Of a stretch of 60,175 nucleotides of DNA, positions 46,274 through 56,169 are shown one piece after another. Each line of letters opens with the position of its first letter. The first letter of the stretch is position 1. A program made the position numbers and the translations under genes. The stretch lies in the NCBI RefSeq assembly GCF_001428405.1, contig NZ_LMSL01000016.1:53816-113990 (forward strand). Direction: 5' to 3'. The DNA comes from Frateuria sp. Soil773 (GTDB taxonomy: Bacteria; Pseudomonadota; Gammaproteobacteria; Xanthomonadales; Rhodanobacteraceae). The notes beneath the pieces are model-generated. The model saw only the letters and a list, made by a program, of their open reading frames with translations. It was not told the DNA's origin and made no database searches.

Positions 46274-47647
46274 TCAGCTCTCCCGGTAGCGCGACGGCAG
46301 CGCCGGCGCGTCCGCGGGGATGCCCACCAGCTCGGTGTGCAGCCAGCCTTGCGGCGAGCCGTTGGCATTCGCGTACGCGCCCACGTACGGCATCATGAGG
46401 GTGGTCTGGTATAGCTGCGGCGTCCATCCCGGCGGCGCTAGGAAGATCGTGGTGGCGCGCTTCTCGCTGTAGGGGCAGGAGCCGAAGGTGGAGATGTTCC
46501 ACAGCGTCTTCTTGTAGGTGTCGTAGTCGGCGCCGTGCCGGCTGGTGCCCGCCTGCCAGCCTTCGAGCTGGATGAAGGTGTTGTAGGTGCCCTTGGCCGC
46601 GAACGCGTCGTTGACCGTGCGCCCCGCCAGGAAGGCCAGGATCAGCCCGCAGCCGGCCGGCGCGAAGTCGTCGCCCACGCTCAGGTAGTAGGTGCCGGTG
46701 ACGTTGGTAACGGTGGCGTAGTGCGAGTTGCCGATGTCGTGGCTGGTCGGCAGCCCCGCGCCGGTGAAGAAGGTGTCGAAGGCCGCCGTGGCGACGCCCG
46801 TCGGCATGTCCTTGTCCGCGCTCACCGCGACGAAGTGCGCCCCGGCGGCGAGCAGCGCGAGGAAGGCCTGCACGGTGGCCGCGTTCCACTGGCCGTCCGC
46901 CATGAACGGGTAGGCGCGGTAGCCGGCGAGGTCGAACACCGACGGGCTGGTGCCCTCCCGCCAGGCGATCTGCGGCACCCACATCGCCAGCGGGCCGGCC
47001 GCGCTCGCGGTGGCGACGTAGCGCGCCAGCACGTCGAGCAGCGCGGCATCCTGCGGCGGGCAGGCGCCGCCCTGCCCCAGCCAGTGGCCCGCCCACAGCG
47101 CGGTGAAGCCGGCCATCTGCCCGCCGGTGAAGTCGGCCGGCAGCACGTAGCCGTCCGGCGCCGGGTGGCCGTAGGCGGTGGTGACCACGCGCGCATCGCG
47201 CATGCCCTGGCCAAACATGCTGTTGACGAAATCCTGGCAGTTGTTCCGCGGCGGCTGCGCGAGCAGGCCCAGCGGCACCGCCCAGCCGTAGTTCGCCATC
47301 ACCCCGCGGTACAGGTTGATCTGCGCCACCGAGTCGTGCCCCGGGAAGGTCTGCGCGTTGGCCCCGGAGAGGAAGCCGGTGGTGGCGCTCACGCTCACCG
47401 TGGTTGCGCCGGCGCCGGAGGGATGCACGTAGTCCACCGCGAAGTCGATGCCGCCGCCGCGCAGGTTGAAACTGCCGCGGCAGCCGCCGGACGGATTCAC
47501 CGCCGTGACGGTCGTCGCCTGTCCCGGGGCGACCTGCACCGGCACGGCGGAAGGCGCCGGTCCCTCGCTGGCGCGTGCGTTGCCGAAGCCGAGGTCGATT
47601 CCGGCGACCCAGTTCGACAGTGTGATGGTCATCGATCGCGAAGACAT
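46274..47647 (-). CDS. protein of unknown function, third gene of the RHS locus
   Basis: This 457-residue protein starts at ATG 47647, placed by AGGAG seven bases upstream. It has no signal peptide. The N-terminal ~115 residues look beta-rich ('AVNPSGGCRGSFNLRGGGIDFAVDYVHP') and distantly recall aegerolysin/cytolysin-type beta sandwiches, but that is weak. The larger C-terminal part has 'PPRNNCQDFVNSMFGQGMRD' (N135, N136, C137), 'PDGYVLPADFTGGQMAGFTALWAGHWL', 'HDIGNSHYATVTNVTGTYYLSVGDD' and 'ADYDTYKKTLWNISTFG'. A Cys after Asn-Asn and a later 'SHYATV' His could form a papain-like dyad (inference). It follows the giant RHS gene by 31 bases on the same strand. Confidence 0.75.
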   Translation of the reverse strand: MSSRSMTITLSNWVAGIDLGFGNARASEGPAPSAVPVQVAPGQATTVTAVNPSGGCRGSFNLRGGGIDFAVDYVHPSGAGATTVSVSATTGFLSGANAQTFPGHDSVAQINLYRGVMANYGWAVPLGLLAQPPRNNCQDFVNSMFGQGMRDARVVTTAYGHPAPDGYVLPADFTGGQMAGFTALWAGHWLGQGGACPPQDAALLDVLARYVATASAAGPLAMWVPQIAWREGTSPSVFDLAGYRAYPFMADGQWNAATVQAFLALLAAGAHFVAVSADKDMPTGVATAAFDTFFTGAGLPTSHDIGNSHYATVTNVTGTYYLSVGDDFAPAGCGLILAFLAGRTVNDAFAAKGTYNTFIQLEGWQAGTSRHGADYDTYKKTLWNISTFGSCPYSEKRATTIFLAPPGWTPQLYQTTLMMPYVGAYANANGSPQGWLHTELVGIPADAPALPSRYRES

Positions 47648-47678
47648 GGCATGGCTCCTGTGTGCGGTTGTCGCGGCG

Positions 47679-50600
47679 TCACTGGCGGGTGCCGTCGTAG
47701 ACGCCCCAGATCGCGTAGCTGGAGACCAGGAAGAAGCCGCCGGTCATGTAGATGCCGACGGCGTCCTGCGAGGTCGCCACGTTCTTGGCCTTGTCGATGG
47801 CCGTGTTGATGAAGCTCGACGTGCGCACGACCAGCTTCTCGCCGGCGCCGACGGCGGTCTTGGACGGGTCCACCGCCTTGATCCCGCTGAACGCGCCCGA
47901 CAGCGCGCCGGAGCCGAAGCCCTTGGCCGAGCTGAGCAGCAGCTCGCCGACGGTGACCTTCTGCCCGGTCACCGCGTCGGTGAGCAGGGTGGCCACGTCC
48001 TTGCCGACCATGCCGGCCACCGCCTTGGTGGCCGAGCGGAACGCGATCGCGCCCAGGGTGCTCATGCCCTTGCTCAGCCCGACCGTGGCCGGCATGCCGG
48101 CCAGGCCGCCGATGCCGCCGCTGGCGAAGCCGCTCAGCGCGCCCACGCCCATCGCCTCGAAGAAGCCCTTGGCGGTGAAGTCGCGGCCATGCTGGATGTC
48201 GTACTGCAGCCCGCTGGTGCCGGCGCTGGTGATCGCGCTGCTCACCGCCGACTGCAGCACCGAGACCGCGTTCTGGCCGACCACCTGCGCGGTGGTCAGC
48301 GGCGCGGCGCCCTCCACCGCCGCGCCCGCGCCGGCGGATACCTCGCCCGCCGCCGCGGCGCCGCCCTCGGCCACCGCGGCTTCCGCGCCCAGCTCCAGGC
48401 CGGCCTCGGCGGCACCGACGCCGACGCCCTCGGCGACGCCTTCGCCGGTCACCAGCGCGCCGGCCAGCGCGGCCTCGCCGGCGGCCGCCTCGGGCGCGGC
48501 CGCGCCGAAGGTGACCAGGCTCAGCGCCACGCCGGCCACGGCCAGCAGCACCATCGCCGCGCCGATGCCCACCTGCGCCCACACCGACAGGTTGCCGCTG
48601 GGGTCCATCAGGTTCAGCGGGTTGTTGCTGGCGAACACGTAGGGGCTGGCGTACTGCCGCGCGGGGTCCGGCGCGGTGAAGCGCATCAGCGCCGGGTCGT
48701 ACAGGCGCGCGCCGAAGTCGTACAGGCCGGTGACCGCGTCCCACTCCTTGCCCGCGTAGCGCAGCGGCCACTCCGCCGCGCCGGCGCCCTGCGCCGACAG
48801 CAGCCCGCCGAACGGCAGGTAGTCGTAGGCCGCCTCCAGCGTGCCGTCCGCCCCGGTCACGGCCCATACCGTGTGCTGGTGGTCGGTGACCGGATAGTGC
48901 AGGCTGCCGTCGTGCACCGCGACCAGCCCGGTGGCACCCCACACCAGCACGCGCGGCCGGCCGTCCTGCCACACCACCAGCGGCGCGTGGCCGGCGCCCT
49001 GGAAGCTCAACTGCAACGCACTGCCCTGCTGGCGCAGCACGCGCTGGTTGTTGAGCCCTCGCGCGTAGCGCACCGTCTCGCTGCCGGTGTCCACCAGCGA
49101 CACCATGCCCAGCGCCTCGTCGTAGCCCATGGTCAGGCCGCGCCAGCGGTCGGGCCGGCCGTCGGCACGGTAGTGGAAGTCCACCGGCGTGCCGTCCGCC
49201 AGCGTGGCCCGCTCGAGCTGGTCGGTGCCGGCGCGGCAGCTCGCCGTGAGGTCCGCACCGTCCTGGGTGGCGCGCCAGATGTTGCCGTTGGCGTCGTACT
49301 GCGTCACCGCCTGGTTGCCCGGCTGGCCGTCCGCGACCACCGCGGCGCTCAGCCGCTGCAGGCCGTCGTAGCTGTAGGTGACGTCGCGGCGCCAGCCCGC
49401 CGCGGCGAAGGCCAGCTCGGTATTGCGCGTCTGCACCTGCAGGTCGGGCGTATAGGTGTAGGTCTGGTCGAAGACCGCGGTGCCGGCCACTTCGGCGCGA
49501 TGGCTCGCCACCGCGCCGGGCGAGTCGTAGGCCCAGGTCTCGGCCAGCGCGCCGCGGGTGGACGATTGCAGTTGCCCGTCCGCGTTCCACGCATAGGTGG
49601 CGATCGACGCCGGGTCCTCCGGAGTGCCGATCGCACGCAGTTGCCCCTGGTCGTCGTAGTCGTAGACCACGCTGGCCAGCGGACTGCCTTCGGGCAGGTC
49701 GACCCGCACGATCTCGTTGAGGTTGTTGTAGTGGTAGGTGGCGCTCGCCGACAACGTGGCGGCGCCGCTGACCTCGATGCCGGCGACGGTGACGCGGCCG
49801 AGCCCGTCGTAGCGCCAGTACTCGCGCACGGTGCAGTCGCCCAGCGCGGCATGGCCCGCCGGCGCCGGGTTGCGGGTGATCGTCTCGACCAGCCGGCCCA
49901 GCGCATCCGGGTCGCTGCCGTCGCCGTCGTAGGCGTAGCTGCGCGCGGCCACCGCGCCGTCGGCCGCGGTCGGCCAGGCGGGATCGTCCAGCTTGCCCTG
50001 CAGCAGCGCCGGATCCCAGGCACCGTCGACCACGCCCTCCTCCAGGATGCGGCCGAGCGCGTCGTAGCGGGTGTACTGGTAGTACGACGGGCCCGGGTCG
50101 AGCGGCACCCGCACGAAGCGCGGCTGGCCCTTGCCGTTGAACAGGTACTCGGTGGTGCCGCTGTCCGGGTCGGTATAGGTCGCCACCTGGCCGAGCGGGT
50201 TCTGCAAGGTGGTGCGCACGAACGCGGCATCGTCCGACTGCGGCCCCGGCAGGTAGGCGTTGGGCAGGGTCAGCAGGCCGGTGGTGCCCGCGCTGCCGGC
50301 CGCCGCCGAGTAGCTCGGGCTGGCGGTGGTCTGGCCGACCTCGCCGCCGCTGCCGTCCATCTGCCGCGCGGCCACCGCGCGCCGCGCGGTGTCGACCAGT
50401 TGGCGACCCGTGTAGCCGGCTGGCGTGGTGGTCTGCGTGGCGAAGTAGGCGCCGGCGGGCAGCGGGTCCTGCGCGTTGCTGGCGCCGTAGGCCGTGCGCA
50501 TGGTCCTGCGCTGGTCCGGCGGCAGCGTGTTCACGTCGTGGATGGACAGCTCCAGGCCGGGCTTGCCGCTCTCCACCACGCGGTCCTGCGCCGACGCCTC

Positions 50601-53600
50601 GTAGCGCAGGCCCTGGTAGGGATAGCCCTGGTCGTTGGAGCGGGCCACCCCGTCCTCGGTCTGGCCGGCGTAGTAGTCGGCGACGTCGCCCTGCATCGCC
50701 CAGCTCGACGCCATCGCGGCGAGGAAGGCGGACACGTCGAGGAAGCCCTCGCGGTACTGCATCGCCGGCTTGCCCGCGCCCGAGCCGAAGCTGCCGGGCG
50801 CCACCTTGGTGGCCGCCACCTGGCGGTCGAGCGCGTCGTAGACCAGCGCCATCACGCGGCTGTCGCCGCCATGCCGCTGGTGCACCTGGCGCTGGCGCGC
50901 GGCGCCGTCGGTGTAGGCCGTGCCCAGCCGTGGGTCGAGGCCGTAGCCGAGCTGGTTCAGGCGCACCGGGTTGGGGCCGGTGTCGAAGGTGCAGCCCTGG
51001 GCGATGTCGGCCGCGCAGGCGCCGCTGAAGATCAACTGGCCGTCGGCGTAGAACAGCAGCGCGCCGCTGCCGAACAGCAGCAGCCACTGCCCGGCCATCC
51101 GCGGCGGCGCGGCCAGCGGCGCCTGCACGCTGCCGCCGTCGGCCGCCAGCCATTGCCAGCCGTGGCCCGGGTCCCAGGCGATCCGTTCGCCGTCGCCGAG
51201 CACCAGCGCCATCGCCCCGGCGGGTTGCGCGGACGACGGCAGCATCTCGACGAAGCAGGCCGCGCTCTTCGCGCCGGCCGTGACGTCGGCGGCCTGCCAG
51301 GCGAGCGTGTCGGCGGTGTTGCCCGGCTTGCCCAGCACGCCGCCCTCGGCCTGCCATTGCGAGGGCTGGCCCGGCACCCAGCGCTGCCGCCACTGGCCGC
51401 CGTCGATGAAGCTCTCGGCGATGCCGCCGCGCGCCATGTGCAGGGTCAGCTCGGCGTTCGGGCTGGCGTCGTCGAAGGCATCGGCGGCGTTGCCCTGGCG
51501 CGACAGGAAGCGCAGGTCCAGTTCCTGCAACTGGCCGTCGGCGCCGACGGCGCCGAACGGACGGTTGAAGCCGTCGTAGAGCACGAAGTCGCTGCCGCCC
51601 GCGGCATCCATGCTGGCGCGCAGCAGGCGCGTGTCCGGGTTCCAGCTCTGCACCGTGACGTCGGTGCCGAACGGCACCAGCAGCACGCCGTCCAGCAGCA
51701 CGTCGCCGCTGCCCCCGTTGGACGCGGCCAGCGTCACCTCGGCCGTGCCCGCGGGCAGGTCGAGCGCGCAGGTCGCGTAGCGCCACTGCCCGGCCGTGTC
51801 GGCGAACGGCAGCGTCGCCGAGGCCGCGCCCGCGTCGATGCGGATGCCGCCGCCCTGCGCGGCGTAGCCGCTGTCGGTGCGGTAGCGCGCGCCGAGCAGG
51901 TAGCGCGTGCGCTGCGCGTCCGGCCGCACCGAGGTACCCAGCGTGGCGCCCGCGGGCAGGCGCAGGCTCTGCATGCCCAGCCAAGCGTCGTCGGTGCAGG
52001 CCGAGGTGCCCGACTGGCTCCAGCCGGCCATGCTCTCGTAGGCCTGGAAGCCGTTCCAGGCGCATTCGGCCGGGCTGGCGCCCTTGAAGGTGGCGACCGG
52101 GAAGCCCGCCGCCTGGGCGAACAGCGTGGTGCAGGGCACCCCCGCGCCGTCCACCTGCTCCAGCACCGCGCCGGTGGCGTCGCGCTGGCGGATCGCGGTA
52201 TTGCACTGCCAGCCCGGCGGCGCTTCGCCGGGCCGGTAGCTGCCGAACGGGAACGTGCTGTCGCCGCCGGTCCAGGCCAGGTCGGCCTGCTCGGCCAGCG
52301 CGAGCACGTCCTGGCCCCACGCGGTGGGCCAGCCGGCCAGCGCCGTCGCCGCCGCGCTGACGGTGGTGCCGGAGCTTTGCGAGGTCTGCGCCACCGCGCT
52401 GCAGACGTCGTTGATCACGCGGCTCGGCTCGTACACCTCGCAGGCGTAGGTAGACGTCTGGACGTCCGTTTCCTCCTTGCCGGCGCCGTTCATCACCACG
52501 CTGGTGACGCTCGCCGGCTGCCCGGTGTAGGTCGCCGGCAGGCCGTCGGGCGCGTAGCGGATGGTGCGCGACGCCGATACGCCGTCGCTGACCGATGCCT
52601 GCGCCGTCTGCAGCACGTAGGCGCCGTAGAGCTGGCGCGGCGGCGCGGCCGGGTCGGTCGGATCGGAGGCGCGCAGGACATAGGCCTCCCACGTGTTCTG
52701 CGTGCTGGACAGCAGCTTGCCGTCGGCGTCGCGCGTGGCGACGCTGAACAGCAGGCCGTCGAGCATGTTGTAGTAGTCGCCGCCGGTGACGATGGCGTTG
52801 CCGTTGAGGTAGCAGCTCTCCACCGAGCCGTTCGACGGCCGCGCGGGGCTGCCGCCCGGGTAGACGGTGCTGCGGAAGTACTTCACCACCTCGCCGCTGG
52901 CGTCGCAGCCGGCCTGCGCGGTGTCCTGCACGTAGGCGGTGGAGAAGCTCTCCGACAGGCCGTCGTCGATCACGATGGCGCTGACCGGCCAGTCGCTGAT
53001 CGGCCCCTGCACCGCCTGGCCGGCATAGCGGTGGAGGTAGACCGTGGTCGCCGAGTCGAGGCTGTTGGCGGTGTCGGGATAGGTGTAGAAGGCCGACGGG
53101 CCGCCGGGATAGGTACCCTGCCCCGGCACGTCGTGCTCCTGCGCGGTCCACATCTGCTGGCCGGTCAGCAACTGCGCCGCGCCGTCGACGCCGCCGTTGC
53201 GCAGCACCAGCGCCGCCGCCGCGGTGGCGCGGCCGCTGCCGCCCTGCTGCTTGTCGTACGCCGCACAGGCCAGGAACGCCGGCCCCTCGTTGACCATCGA
53301 GGCGGCGTTGAGCTGGTAGCGGTCGCTGGCGCCGGCGGCCTGGTTGATCAGGGTCTGGATGTCGCCGATGCTCTGCGTCACCGCGTTCGCCCAGTTGCTC
53401 GCGGTGCCGCGGAAGAACAACCGGGTGCCGACGGTGAGGTAGTCCGGGTTGCCGCCGCTGGCCCAGTTCGCCGTGGCCTGGTTGCTTGGCGGCACCGTCA
53501 ACCCCTTGATCGGCGTGGCGCCGTCGGGCCACGCGCGGCCGTCGCCGTTGGCGTCGTAGCCGACCAGTTGCGCGCTGGGCGCGCCGCTGCCGACCAGCAC

Positions 53601-56075
53601 CAGGGTGCCGAAGTCCGGCCCGTAGGCGTAGCGCTGCTCGCTGGTCTGCACGCCGGCCTTGGGCCGCAACTGGCTGTTCTGCAGCCATTGCGCGCCGTCG
53701 AAGCGCAGCATGTTGCCTGCCACCGCGACCAGGCTGTTGTCGATCGCCGCGGGCGCCCAGGTGGTGGGATAGGCCGGATCGAAGGCGTCGGTGAAGCGGA
53801 ACTTCGCCGGCGCGGCGAACTGGTAGGCGCTGTTCCATTGCAGCGGGTAGACGTCGTAGGTCTGCTGCCCCATCGAGGGGCCGCCGGCGATGAAGTGCGA
53901 GACCGCCAACAGCGCGCGGTCCGCGGCCAGCCTCAGCGCGTCGAAGCTGCCCAGCTTGAAGCCGAGCGAGACGGTGCCGCCCTGCTGCCACTCGCCCGAA
54001 GGCGGCAGGTAGCGCAGCGCCACCTGCGAGCCCATGTCCACGCTGGCGAAGTATTCCGCGCCGCAGGCGAACCACGTGTAGCTGGCGGTGTCCTGCCGCT
54101 GGCGGCTCCAGCGCTGCTCCGGCCAGTACCAGGTGAACAGGTCGTAGCGGCCGCGGTTCTGCGAGGTGTTCATCTGGCTGGCCAGCACGAAGCTGCGCCC
54201 GGCCAGCATCTGCACCTTGCCGTCGCTCTTGGCCCACTGCCAGGTCGGGCTGTTGCAGCCGCCGTTGCCGCCGCCGACGTCCGCCGCCACCCACTGGCCC
54301 GGCCGCGCCGGATCCTTGCGGAACAGGTGCATGTTGGCGTTGGCGCCGGTCTCGTACAGCACCGCCACGAAGTCCTCGGCAGCCAGCACCTCGACCGTGG
54401 ACAGGCTGGTGCCGCCCTGCCCGTCGAGCAGCAGCGGGCTGGACGCCGCCGGCTGCCACTCCAGCCACTGGCCGTTCCAGGTCAGCACCTGCATCGAGAG
54501 CTGCTGCGTGCCGGTGTTGTTCCACAGCACCACCGCGTAGTCGGGGCCGAACCACACCCGCGGCATGGACTGCTGCGGCAGCGGCGCGGGCGCGCCCAGC
54601 GCCAGCGTGCGCTCGCAGTTGTCCAGCGCCACCGCGGCATAGGCGTAGCTGGCGCTGCCGCCGGTCGGCCAGGTGATCTTGCGGATCGCGCCGAGGTTGT
54701 TGCCCTGGCTGGCGTCGAGCGCGTAGTCGAAGCGGTAGCCGGGCAGGCTCCCGCCGTCCGGGCCGGTCAGGGTGAAGGCGGTGAGCAGGCGCTTGCAGGT
54801 GTCGCCGGAGGTGCCGGCCAGGTTGACCACCGCCTCGGCGCCGGGCGCGTCCGGGCTGGGGTCGTAGGTGAAGTCGGTGCCGAACAGCGGCGTGCCGTCG
54901 GCGCCGGCGACCGCGATGGCATCCAGGTACAGCGTCTCGTAGCGGTCCTGGAAGCCGTTGGGCAGGTTGTCCGGCCGCGCCTTGTGCGGGTCGGCGTATT
55001 CGCGCGGGCTTTCCGGGGTGGCGTCGCTCCACAGCTTGGGCTGGTAGACGAAGCTCGCCGTGCGGCCGAACACGTCGGTGACGCTGGTGAGGTAGCACGC
55101 CTTGGTGTACGGCAGGCCGCCCTGGCCCACCTGCTGCTCGACGTATTCCAGCAGCCCGTCGGCGCCGCGCGGGAAGGCGTTGTAGCCGTAGGCGATCGAT
55201 TCGCCGAAGCGGCTGTAGGCGCGCTCCAGGTACCAGGCGCGCGCGTACTGCTGCTGCCCCGCGGTGACCGCGCTGCTGCCGTGCCACAGCGGCAGGCCGC
55301 CGGCGTCGGTCCAGCGCACGCCCCAGGCGACGCTGTTGCCCGCGCTGGTGCGGTAGCCCTGCTCCGTCGCGCCCAGGCCGCCGCCGAAGGAGAGCCGCTG
55401 GCCCGATTCGTTGGTCACCGACCAGCGCTCGTAGCGGGCGTAGTGGACGACCTTCCAGAACTTGTAGTTGACCAACTGGTATGAGTCGCCGCCGTCGCTC
55501 GCCCGCAGCACGCCGTCCGCCAGGGCCAGCGCGAACTCCTGCTCCTGCGCGTCGTCGCGCAGCCGCCAGGGCGAGCCGCCGCCCTCGACCACCGTGTCCG
55601 CCGACAGCGGCAGCCCGCGCCGCACGAACTCGGCGCGCACCGCGCCGGGCACCGGCTGGCCGTCGGCGAGCCCGCGAGCCAGCGCAGGGTCCATGTCGAA
55701 CAGCGTCGCGCTGGCCGGCTCGCGCACCAGTTGGCTGGAGACGCCCGCGAGCTGGATGGCGTAGACGCTCGCGCCCGCGGTCGGCGAACCGCCGTCGTCC
55801 AGCGTGATGGACGAGAGCGGCAGTTGCCAGCCCATGCCCAGCACGCCGGTGGGCTGGTCGCGGTTCCAGGTGAAGGCGGTGCGGTGGACGTTGCTCTGGT
55901 ACTGGATGGAAACGTCTACCTGCAGGCCGTCGCCGGCCACCCGGCCCGGCATCGAGAACAGGTTCTGCGTGTAGTTCACGTCGCCGCGGAACAGGTTGAC
56001 GCTGCTCTTGAGCACGCCCACCGTGCTCGCGTCCATCTGGAAGGTGCGGATGCTGGGGATCGATGCGTCGGACAT
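47679..56075 (-). CDS. giant RHS-repeat protein (SpvB/TcB-TcC-like)
   Basis: This 2798-residue protein starts at ATG 56075 (AGGAG upstream). It has no signal peptide and no PAAR domain. The N-terminal ~120 residues resemble the SpvB/TcB entry ('MPGRVAGDGLQVDVSIQYQSN', 'GVLGMGWQLPLSSITLDDGG'). A long beta-propeller-like region follows (about 400-1000), then RHS/YD repeats ('TYSYDGLQRLSAAV', 'YHYNNLNEIVRVDLPEGSPL', 'YDANGNIWRATQD'). The RHS core closes with 'YDFGARLYDPALMRFTAPDP' and 'NPLNLMDPSGN' near 2490. The last ~308 residues are Gly/Ala-rich and hydrophobic. The size fits a fused Tc-type B+C cocoon. Delivery route and toxin activity are unknown. Confidence 0.9.
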   Translation of the reverse strand: MSDASIPSIRTFQMDASTVGVLKSSVNLFRGDVNYTQNLFSMPGRVAGDGLQVDVSIQYQSNVHRTAFTWNRDQPTGVLGMGWQLPLSSITLDDGGSPTAGASVYAIQLAGVSSQLVREPASATLFDMDPALARGLADGQPVPGAVRAEFVRRGLPLSADTVVEGGGSPWRLRDDAQEQEFALALADGVLRASDGGDSYQLVNYKFWKVVHYARYERWSVTNESGQRLSFGGGLGATEQGYRTSAGNSVAWGVRWTDAGGLPLWHGSSAVTAGQQQYARAWYLERAYSRFGESIAYGYNAFPRGADGLLEYVEQQVGQGGLPYTKACYLTSVTDVFGRTASFVYQPKLWSDATPESPREYADPHKARPDNLPNGFQDRYETLYLDAIAVAGADGTPLFGTDFTYDPSPDAPGAEAVVNLAGTSGDTCKRLLTAFTLTGPDGGSLPGYRFDYALDASQGNNLGAIRKITWPTGGSASYAYAAVALDNCERTLALGAPAPLPQQSMPRVWFGPDYAVVLWNNTGTQQLSMQVLTWNGQWLEWQPAASSPLLLDGQGGTSLSTVEVLAAEDFVAVLYETGANANMHLFRKDPARPGQWVAADVGGGNGGCNSPTWQWAKSDGKVQMLAGRSFVLASQMNTSQNRGRYDLFTWYWPEQRWSRQRQDTASYTWFACGAEYFASVDMGSQVALRYLPPSGEWQQGGTVSLGFKLGSFDALRLAADRALLAVSHFIAGGPSMGQQTYDVYPLQWNSAYQFAAPAKFRFTDAFDPAYPTTWAPAAIDNSLVAVAGNMLRFDGAQWLQNSQLRPKAGVQTSEQRYAYGPDFGTLVLVGSGAPSAQLVGYDANGDGRAWPDGATPIKGLTVPPSNQATANWASGGNPDYLTVGTRLFFRGTASNWANAVTQSIGDIQTLINQAAGASDRYQLNAASMVNEGPAFLACAAYDKQQGGSGRATAAAALVLRNGGVDGAAQLLTGQQMWTAQEHDVPGQGTYPGGPSAFYTYPDTANSLDSATTVYLHRYAGQAVQGPISDWPVSAIVIDDGLSESFSTAYVQDTAQAGCDASGEVVKYFRSTVYPGGSPARPSNGSVESCYLNGNAIVTGGDYYNMLDGLLFSVATRDADGKLLSSTQNTWEAYVLRASDPTDPAAPPRQLYGAYVLQTAQASVSDGVSASRTIRYAPDGLPATYTGQPASVTSVVMNGAGKEETDVQTSTYACEVYEPSRVINDVCSAVAQTSQSSGTTVSAAATALAGWPTAWGQDVLALAEQADLAWTGGDSTFPFGSYRPGEAPPGWQCNTAIRQRDATGAVLEQVDGAGVPCTTLFAQAAGFPVATFKGASPAECAWNGFQAYESMAGWSQSGTSACTDDAWLGMQSLRLPAGATLGTSVRPDAQRTRYLLGARYRTDSGYAAQGGGIRIDAGAASATLPFADTAGQWRYATCALDLPAGTAEVTLAASNGGSGDVLLDGVLLVPFGTDVTVQSWNPDTRLLRASMDAAGGSDFVLYDGFNRPFGAVGADGQLQELDLRFLSRQGNAADAFDDASPNAELTLHMARGGIAESFIDGGQWRQRWVPGQPSQWQAEGGVLGKPGNTADTLAWQAADVTAGAKSAACFVEMLPSSAQPAGAMALVLGDGERIAWDPGHGWQWLAADGGSVQAPLAAPPRMAGQWLLLFGSGALLFYADGQLIFSGACAADIAQGCTFDTGPNPVRLNQLGYGLDPRLGTAYTDGAARQRQVHQRHGGDSRVMALVYDALDRQVAATKVAPGSFGSGAGKPAMQYREGFLDVSAFLAAMASSWAMQGDVADYYAGQTEDGVARSNDQGYPYQGLRYEASAQDRVVESGKPGLELSIHDVNTLPPDQRRTMRTAYGASNAQDPLPAGAYFATQTTTPAGYTGRQLVDTARRAVAARQMDGSGGEVGQTTASPSYSAAAGSAGTTGLLTLPNAYLPGPQSDDAAFVRTTLQNPLGQVATYTDPDSGTTEYLFNGKGQPRFVRVPLDPGPSYYQYTRYDALGRILEEGVVDGAWDPALLQGKLDDPAWPTAADGAVAARSYAYDGDGSDPDALGRLVETITRNPAPAGHAALGDCTVREYWRYDGLGRVTVAGIEVSGAATLSASATYHYNNLNEIVRVDLPEGSPLASVVYDYDDQGQLRAIGTPEDPASIATYAWNADGQLQSSTRGALAETWAYDSPGAVASHRAEVAGTAVFDQTYTYTPDLQVQTRNTELAFAAAGWRRDVTYSYDGLQRLSAAVVADGQPGNQAVTQYDANGNIWRATQDGADLTASCRAGTDQLERATLADGTPVDFHYRADGRPDRWRGLTMGYDEALGMVSLVDTGSETVRYARGLNNQRVLRQQGSALQLSFQGAGHAPLVVWQDGRPRVLVWGATGLVAVHDGSLHYPVTDHQHTVWAVTGADGTLEAAYDYLPFGGLLSAQGAGAAEWPLRYAGKEWDAVTGLYDFGARLYDPALMRFTAPDPARQYASPYVFASNNPLNLMDPSGNLSVWAQVGIGAAMVLLAVAGVALSLVTFGAAAPEAAAGEAALAGALVTGEGVAEGVGVGAAEAGLELGAEAAVAEGGAAAAGEVSAGAGAAVEGAAPLTTAQVVGQNAVSVLQSAVSSAITSAGTSGLQYDIQHGRDFTAKGFFEAMGVGALSGFASGGIGGLAGMPATVGLSKGMSTLGAIAFRSATKAVAGMVGKDVATLLTDAVTGQKVTVGELLLSSAKGFGSGALSGAFSGIKAVDPSKTAVGAGEKLVVRTSSFINTAIDKAKNVATSQDAVGIYMTGGFFLVSSYAIWGVYDGTRQ

Positions 56076-56169
56076 GGGGAAGTCTCCTTGGCTGGGGCCG
56101 GCCGCGCCCGTCCCGGCGCACCGCGGGGGTGCGCCGGAGGCGGTCCTTGCGCTGTACCTTCAGGGCGGC

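Noticed and set aside
47448-55484. 2678-codon open frame antisense to the RHS gene
   Set aside because: It is Arg/Ala/Gly/His-biased low-complexity translation, typical of antisense frames in very GC-rich genes. The opposite frame has clear RHS motifs.
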